Assembly (NCBI GenBank): GCA_027488855.1
Contig: JAIYAV010000142.1
Coordinates: forward strand, 1-39,836
DNA: 39,836 nucleotides
From: Saprospiraceae bacterium
Lineage (GTDB): Bacteria > Bacteroidota > Bacteroidia > Chitinophagales > Saprospiraceae
Direction: 5' to 3'
Shown here in pieces: positions 35,969-39,836 of the stretch. Position 1 is the stretch's first letter, and each line of letters begins with the position of its first letter. The notes under the pieces are model-generated. The model was not told where the DNA came from, did not search any database, and was given only the letters and a program-made list of their open reading frames with translations. Both the position numbers and the translations under genes were made by a program.

Positions 35969-37495
35969 ATGACTACAACCCAATTCATCCAAAAAATCCG
36001 CGATTTGATCGCCCAGGACGAGCTCGAAAGCGCCCTGAGCCAACTCCGAATTTTACTGGAAAACAGCCCCAATCTGGACGAAGCCATCCACCAATCCGGC
36101 CGCTTTCAGGCCATTCGCAAACAAATCCGCCAGGGCACCATCAGCCACGCCGATGCCACCCTGACCCGCAACCAAATCAGCGCTGGACTCCTGGATTTTC
36201 TCCGCGAAATCGAAACCCAGGCTGAAAGCCCCGAACTAAAAACCGAACTCACCAAGGCCATCTCCATCACGATCACCAACAGCGAAAACGTGGTCGTTTC
36301 TTCCCAAATCACCGGCCAAAACGTCCACATCGGCAACATCGTTTACCAAAATGCCCCAAGTGCACCTGTACCTAGTCTACCGCCCGACCTCAACCAAAAA
36401 CTGACCCGCAGCCTGGTGGAAGCCATGAGTACTTATAACCCCAAAGCCCAAAAACTCAGCAGCGATTTCGCCTGGCTCCAACACCCCGAAAACCGCCGCA
36501 AAGTCCAGCAATTCGTCTTCCAAAACTTCGTCGGTGAAATTGGCAAGCAGCTTCGCAAACTCGTCAACATTGGCGACAACGAACAAATGGAGCCCGCCAA
36601 AAAGCAACGCCACTACGCAGACAAATGCCTGGACATCGCCAAACGCAGCTTTGAATTGCTTAATTATACCCTGCTCTCCAGTTGGTGGGATGTGGTAAAA
36701 ATCGCCCCGCGCAGCCTGGATGTGGAGCAGGAAAAAACCCTGCGCGATTTTTTTGAAAAACACCTGGAGCACGATTTGGTCGCGCAGTTTAAGCTGCTTG
36801 CTACGCTCTATCAACTATTTGAGCAACAGGAGGCAAAATTCCCTTTTGAAGAACTTCCCAAAATTCAGACTGCGCTCCATGCGGGCAGCCCTCTGGAAAA
36901 AGCTTGCACCCAGTTGGAAAGCGCCGTAAAAGCCCTCGACTGCGGTCAATGCGAGGAGCAGCTCGCCGCCATCCTGCCCCACTTCGTTTTTTTGACCCAG
37001 TACCGCATGGCCTCCATCAAAAAAATCGGTTACCGCCAAATCCGCAATGGCCAGCCGGAATACCTGCACCGCTACGTAGCCCTGGGCATTGACGTGAAAT
37101 ACAGCGAGGACGCCGAAAAAGGCCGCTGGATCACCCTGGCCGAACAAACCCCGGCGGTACTGCTTTATCGCGGCGAGGATTACAAAAACGGACACAACCT
37201 CTTCCCCTTTGTGATCGACTACAACGCGCTCACCTTTGAGCACGGGGCCAAAATCTGTTTTTTCAGCGCCAAAGACCTCAACGACGACCGCATCCTCGAA
37301 TACCGTTTCCTGGGCGACAACAGCCTGATCCGCATCGAACGGGAAGGTGTACACAAGCCCGAAACCAAACTCGACGAGCTGATGATGAACCCCGAAGAGC
37401 TCAAGGCCCTCAACCTCGACTGCGTAATAGACGCTTTTCACGATGCCCGCCGCGCCATCCTGGGTGAAACGGACAATTTTTTTGACGACCTCTAA
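35969..37495 (+). CDS. EAD11 effector-associated-domain protein
   Basis: Residues about 1-85 (TTQFIQKIRDLIAQDELESA, SGRFQAIRKQIRQGTISHAD, LLDFLREIE) match the helical effector-associated domain EAD11. EADs are death-like adaptor domains of predicted bacterial NTP-dependent conflict systems; they pair sensors with effectors by like-with-like contacts. Next is a short beta-segment (about 95-124) with NSENVVVSSQITGQNVHIG and NIVYQN, a pattern I often associate with EAD proteins. Residues 135-310 are helical (FVFQNFVGEIGKQLRKLVN, KCLDIAKRSFELLNYTLLSS). From 310 to 508 the chain is mixed, with GYRQIRNGQPEYLHRYVALG and EYRFLGDNSLIRIE; I cannot name this part. It may be the effector or a sensor. There is no signal peptide. 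The STAND NTPase gene starts 11 bp after its stop, so the two are surely co-transcribed. Confidence 0.78.
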   Translation: MTTTQFIQKIRDLIAQDELESALSQLRILLENSPNLDEAIHQSGRFQAIRKQIRQGTISHADATLTRNQISAGLLDFLREIETQAESPELKTELTKAISITITNSENVVVSSQITGQNVHIGNIVYQNAPSAPVPSLPPDLNQKLTRSLVEAMSTYNPKAQKLSSDFAWLQHPENRRKVQQFVFQNFVGEIGKQLRKLVNIGDNEQMEPAKKQRHYADKCLDIAKRSFELLNYTLLSSWWDVVKIAPRSLDVEQEKTLRDFFEKHLEHDLVAQFKLLATLYQLFEQQEAKFPFEELPKIQTALHAGSPLEKACTQLESAVKALDCGQCEEQLAAILPHFVFLTQYRMASIKKIGYRQIRNGQPEYLHRYVALGIDVKYSEDAEKGRWITLAEQTPAVLLYRGEDYKNGHNLFPFVIDYNALTFEHGAKICFFSAKDLNDDRILEYRFLGDNSLIRIEREGVHKPETKLDELMMNPEELKALNLDCVIDAFHDARRAILGETDNFFDDL

Positions 37496-37506
37496 ACCCC
37501 GCCCCG

Positions 37507-39597
37507 ATGAGCAGCAGCAAAAGATACCCTTTCAAGTTTCTGGATGCCTACTCCCGCGAGGACGAGGACATCTTTTTCGGGCGCGATGAAGAGGTTGAAG
37601 CCTTGTACCAAATGGTTTTCCAAACCGACCTGATCCTGATTTTTGGGGCTTCGGGTACGGGCAAAACCAGCTTGATCCAATGCGGCCTGGCCAGCAAATT
37701 CCAGCCCTACGAGTGGCTGGCCCTCAGCATCCGCCGGGGCGATAACCTGAACGCCTCGCTGGACAAAGCCCTGAGCAGCTCGGAGCCCGGCGCAAGGGAG
37801 CTTCCCGAGGGCGACAACCTGGACTGGCTCAATGACGGCTCGGATCAGCCCAGCACTGCCTCTACGACCAAAAGTGATTCCACCCTGGCGCAACAACTAA
37901 AAAACCTCTACCTCCGCCACTTCAAACCCATTTTCCTGATCTTCGACCAGTTTGAAGAATTGTACATCCTGGGCGAAAAAGCGGAGCAAGACCAATTCAT
38001 CGAATCGGTGCGCGAAATCCTGCGCAGCGAACAACCCGTCAAAATCATCCTCTCCATCCGCGAGGAATACCTGGGCTACCTCTACGAGTTTGAGCGCAAA
38101 GTACCCGAACTGCTGCGCAAAAAGCTGCGCATCGAACCCATGAACCTGGGCAAGGTGCAAAGTGTAGTGAGTGGCATTGGCCGCCTCCCCCAAAGCAATG
38201 TGCAACTGGAAGCCGGCCAGGAAGCCGCCATTGGCCAGGGTATTTTCGAAAAACTGAAAGGCCGCGAACATACCCGCACCATTGAATTGCCCTACTTGCA
38301 GGTGTTTTTGGACAAGTTGTACCTGCACATCAGCCAGGATACCGAGCGGCAGGTCGATGCCCTCTTTACCCGCGCAGCCCTCCAGGAAATGGGCGACATC
38401 GGCGACGTGCTGCGCGACTTTCTAGACGAGCAGGTACAACAAAACGCCCGTACCCTCCAAACCAGCCCCGAAACCATCAAAAAACTACTGGCCCCCTTCG
38501 TCACCCTCGATGGCACCAAAGACCCGCTTTCGGCCACACAACTGCACAGCCGCTTGCCGGAGCTTCCGCCCGAGTTCATCACCCGCGCCCTGCAAGCTTT
38601 TCAAAACAGCCGGATTTTACGCTTTGATGAAAAGGAGCAACGCTATGAGGTGGCACACGATTCACTGGCGCGGCAGATTGCCACCTATCAGGATGCGGAG
38701 GACGTAGCACTGCAAAAGGCCGGGCAGATGATTCGAACGCAGCTCTTGATCGAGGACAAAGACCGGGAGGTGTTTTCGGAAAAGCAGTTGTTGTTCATGG
38801 AACCCTACCTGGGGCGACTGGAATTGAAGGGGGAGGAGAAGGAGTGGATTGAGCAGAGTCGGGCATATTGGCAAGTGGAACGGGATGCGCAGCTAGAGCG
38901 GGAACGGGCGGAATTGGAAAAAGCGCGGGAGCAGGCGGAACGCGAACGCGGCATGCGGGAGGCGGCGGAAAAGAATGAAAGCAGGGCACTACAACGAACC
39001 AGATTGGCTATACTTGTATCCATTGGTGCGCTGGGTTTGGCCTTATTTGCAGGCTGGAGCTTCATTCAGGCAAATGCAGCGCGAGAAGATGCTAAAAACC
39101 AGGCGAATAACGCGAAGCAAAAACAAAAACAAGCGGAGCGCAATCAGGCGATAGCTGACTCTTTACAAAAGATAGCCAAAGTCAATGCAGCCCTGGCTAA
39201 AGCACAAGCTAGCCGCGCCAACAAAAATGCGGAACAAGCCGAGGCTGCCTTGCGCTTGCAACTAGAAGCCGAACGTGCCACCAAACGCCAACAACTACAA
39301 ACCTTCCAGGCCCAAGCCAGCGATTTTCGCAGCAAAAAACAATACGATGCAGCCCTGGATGCCTACCGCAACGCCCTGCCCCTGGCCGAAGATGTCAAGG
39401 CAAAAAGCACCCTGCAAAGCGCCATCCAGCAATGTGAACAGGATAAACGCGAAAACGACTTCGCCCTCAACAAGGAGCGGGGCCTTCGCCTGATCGAAAT
39501 CAACGAATGTAAAGCGGCACGAAAATACCTGGAAGCAGCGCGGAAGATAAAACCGGATGCGGCGATTGATGCAGCACTGAAGCAATGTGGGTATTGA
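37507..39597 (+). CDS. nSTAND-type NTPase with transmembrane helix, coiled coils and TPR-like tail
   Basis: The 696-residue product starts MSSSKRYPFKFLDAYSREDE and IFFGRDEEVEALYQ, the usual entry to nSTAND1 NTPases. Walker A is GASGTGKT (47-54) and Walker B is PIFLIFDQFEELY (141-153, Asp147). A winged-helix element ends in YEVAHDSLARQIA (380-392). Charged heptad-like sequence follows (about 450-495, ERERAELEKAREQAERERG), then a transmembrane helix at about 500-521 (LAILVSIGALGLALFAGWSF). A second Gln/Lys/Ala-rich coiled coil runs to about 590, and a TPR-like tail (about 595-696) contains SKKQYDAALDAYRNALPLA and AARKYLEAARKIKP. STAND NTPases act as switches that oligomerise on sensing a signal. 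Here the switch would be cytoplasmic, joined through the membrane to the C-terminal part. The EAD11 gene is 11 bp upstream; together they look like one conflict module. Confidence 0.85.
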   Translation: MSSSKRYPFKFLDAYSREDEDIFFGRDEEVEALYQMVFQTDLILIFGASGTGKTSLIQCGLASKFQPYEWLALSIRRGDNLNASLDKALSSSEPGARELPEGDNLDWLNDGSDQPSTASTTKSDSTLAQQLKNLYLRHFKPIFLIFDQFEELYILGEKAEQDQFIESVREILRSEQPVKIILSIREEYLGYLYEFERKVPELLRKKLRIEPMNLGKVQSVVSGIGRLPQSNVQLEAGQEAAIGQGIFEKLKGREHTRTIELPYLQVFLDKLYLHISQDTERQVDALFTRAALQEMGDIGDVLRDFLDEQVQQNARTLQTSPETIKKLLAPFVTLDGTKDPLSATQLHSRLPELPPEFITRALQAFQNSRILRFDEKEQRYEVAHDSLARQIATYQDAEDVALQKAGQMIRTQLLIEDKDREVFSEKQLLFMEPYLGRLELKGEEKEWIEQSRAYWQVERDAQLERERAELEKAREQAERERGMREAAEKNESRALQRTRLAILVSIGALGLALFAGWSFIQANAAREDAKNQANNAKQKQKQAERNQAIADSLQKIAKVNAALAKAQASRANKNAEQAEAALRLQLEAERATKRQQLQTFQAQASDFRSKKQYDAALDAYRNALPLAEDVKAKSTLQSAIQQCEQDKRENDFALNKERGLRLIEINECKAARKYLEAARKIKPDAAIDAALKQCGY

Positions 39598-39654
39598 GCT
39601 ACCGGACTCTCTACCCCCAAAGCAACCATAGGTGTTTAGCGCTCGTAATAACAA

Positions 39655-39722
39655 CCCCGAAGGGGTGAAATGATTATAGAAAAATAAAACGTCGGTATTT
39701 CCCAAGAAAAACCCTGAAGGGT
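39655..39722. repeat. Pair of short REP-like palindromes
   Basis: CCCCGAAGGGG (39655-39665) and ACCCTGAAGGGT (39711-39722) are palindromes about 50 bp apart around an A-T-rich core. The first resembles the hairpin core at 593-643. They lie just after the NTPase stop and may terminate its transcript. Dispersed copies in the genome are expected but not visible here. Confidence 0.5.
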
Positions 39723-39745
39723 AGGGTGTCCAGAATACAAAAAAA

Positions 39746-39787
39746 AGACCTTTAGTTTTGTGAAGTCTACGCACAAAAAAAAGGTCT
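39746..39787 (+). promoter_or_regulatory. Inverted repeat before the last start codon
   Basis: AGACCTTT (39746-39753) pairs with AAAGGTCT (39780-39787) around 26 bases. It ends one base before the ATG at 39789. Its role is unknown; it could be an operator or part of a mobile-element end. Confidence 0.35.
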
Positions 39788-39788
39788 A

Positions 39789-39836
39789 ATGAGCGAAAAA
39801 TCACTCAGTACAAAGATAGCAAAATTCGGGGAAAAA
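39789..39836 (+). CDS. Start of an unidentified gene running out of the window
   Basis: Sixteen codons from ATG 39789 (MSEKSLSTKIAKFGEK) stay open to the window end. The basic start and an inverted repeat just before it would suit an insertion-sequence transposase, but 16 residues are too few to decide. An ordinary host gene is equally possible. Confidence 0.35.
   Translation, partial: MSEKSLSTKIAKFGEK

Overview
The window looks like chromosomal DNA of a member of the Bacteroidota, most likely the Saprospiria (Haliscomenobacter/Lewinella-like). The grounds are a 1,108-residue SecA with the long insertion typical of that phylum, TAnnTTTG-type promoter boxes instead of sigma70 boxes, little use of Shine-Dalgarno sequences, and a conflict-type EAD11/nSTAND gene pair of the kind common in filamentous Bacteroidota. 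The genus is an inference from general resemblance and could not be checked.

Left part (1-7554), housekeeping: the 3' end of proB (glutamate 5-kinase) converges on a small lipoprotein gene, with a 23-bp perfect hairpin between them. Then come secA and lon on the plus strand, separated by a heptanucleotide inverted/direct repeat. Directly after the lon stop lies a 158-bp imperfect palindrome, followed by the scar of a deleted lipoprotein gene.

Central part (7850-34906), accessory: a block of about 27 kb lies between two direct copies of the same lipoprotein-gene sequence. The left copy is a 131-bp remnant with about 570 bp deleted; the right copy is the intact gene 34970-35608. The block holds nine tightly spaced plus-strand genes (7993-33345, gaps of 13-29 bp). 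They are an endonuclease/exonuclease/phosphatase-fold enzyme, a 1,729-residue DUF6603-like protein, unrecognised proteins of 508, 347 and 1,704 residues, and four tandem paralogues of about 930-960 residues that begin with an FSIQNP motif and end in a YVTN-like beta-propeller. None of the nine has a visible signal peptide. I see no sheath, tube, baseplate, transposase or secretion component, so the operon is the best candidate for an undescribed system. A secreted beta-trefoil/metzincin protease gene lies head-on against its end.

Right part (34907-39836): the intact lipoprotein gene, a 127-bp element with 32-bp perfect arms, then a two-gene module consisting of an EAD11 effector-associated-domain protein and a membrane-spanning nSTAND NTPase with coiled coils and a TPR-like tail. 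This fits a predicted NTP-dependent biological conflict (defence/self-recognition) system. The window ends in short REP-like palindromes and the first 16 codons of another gene.
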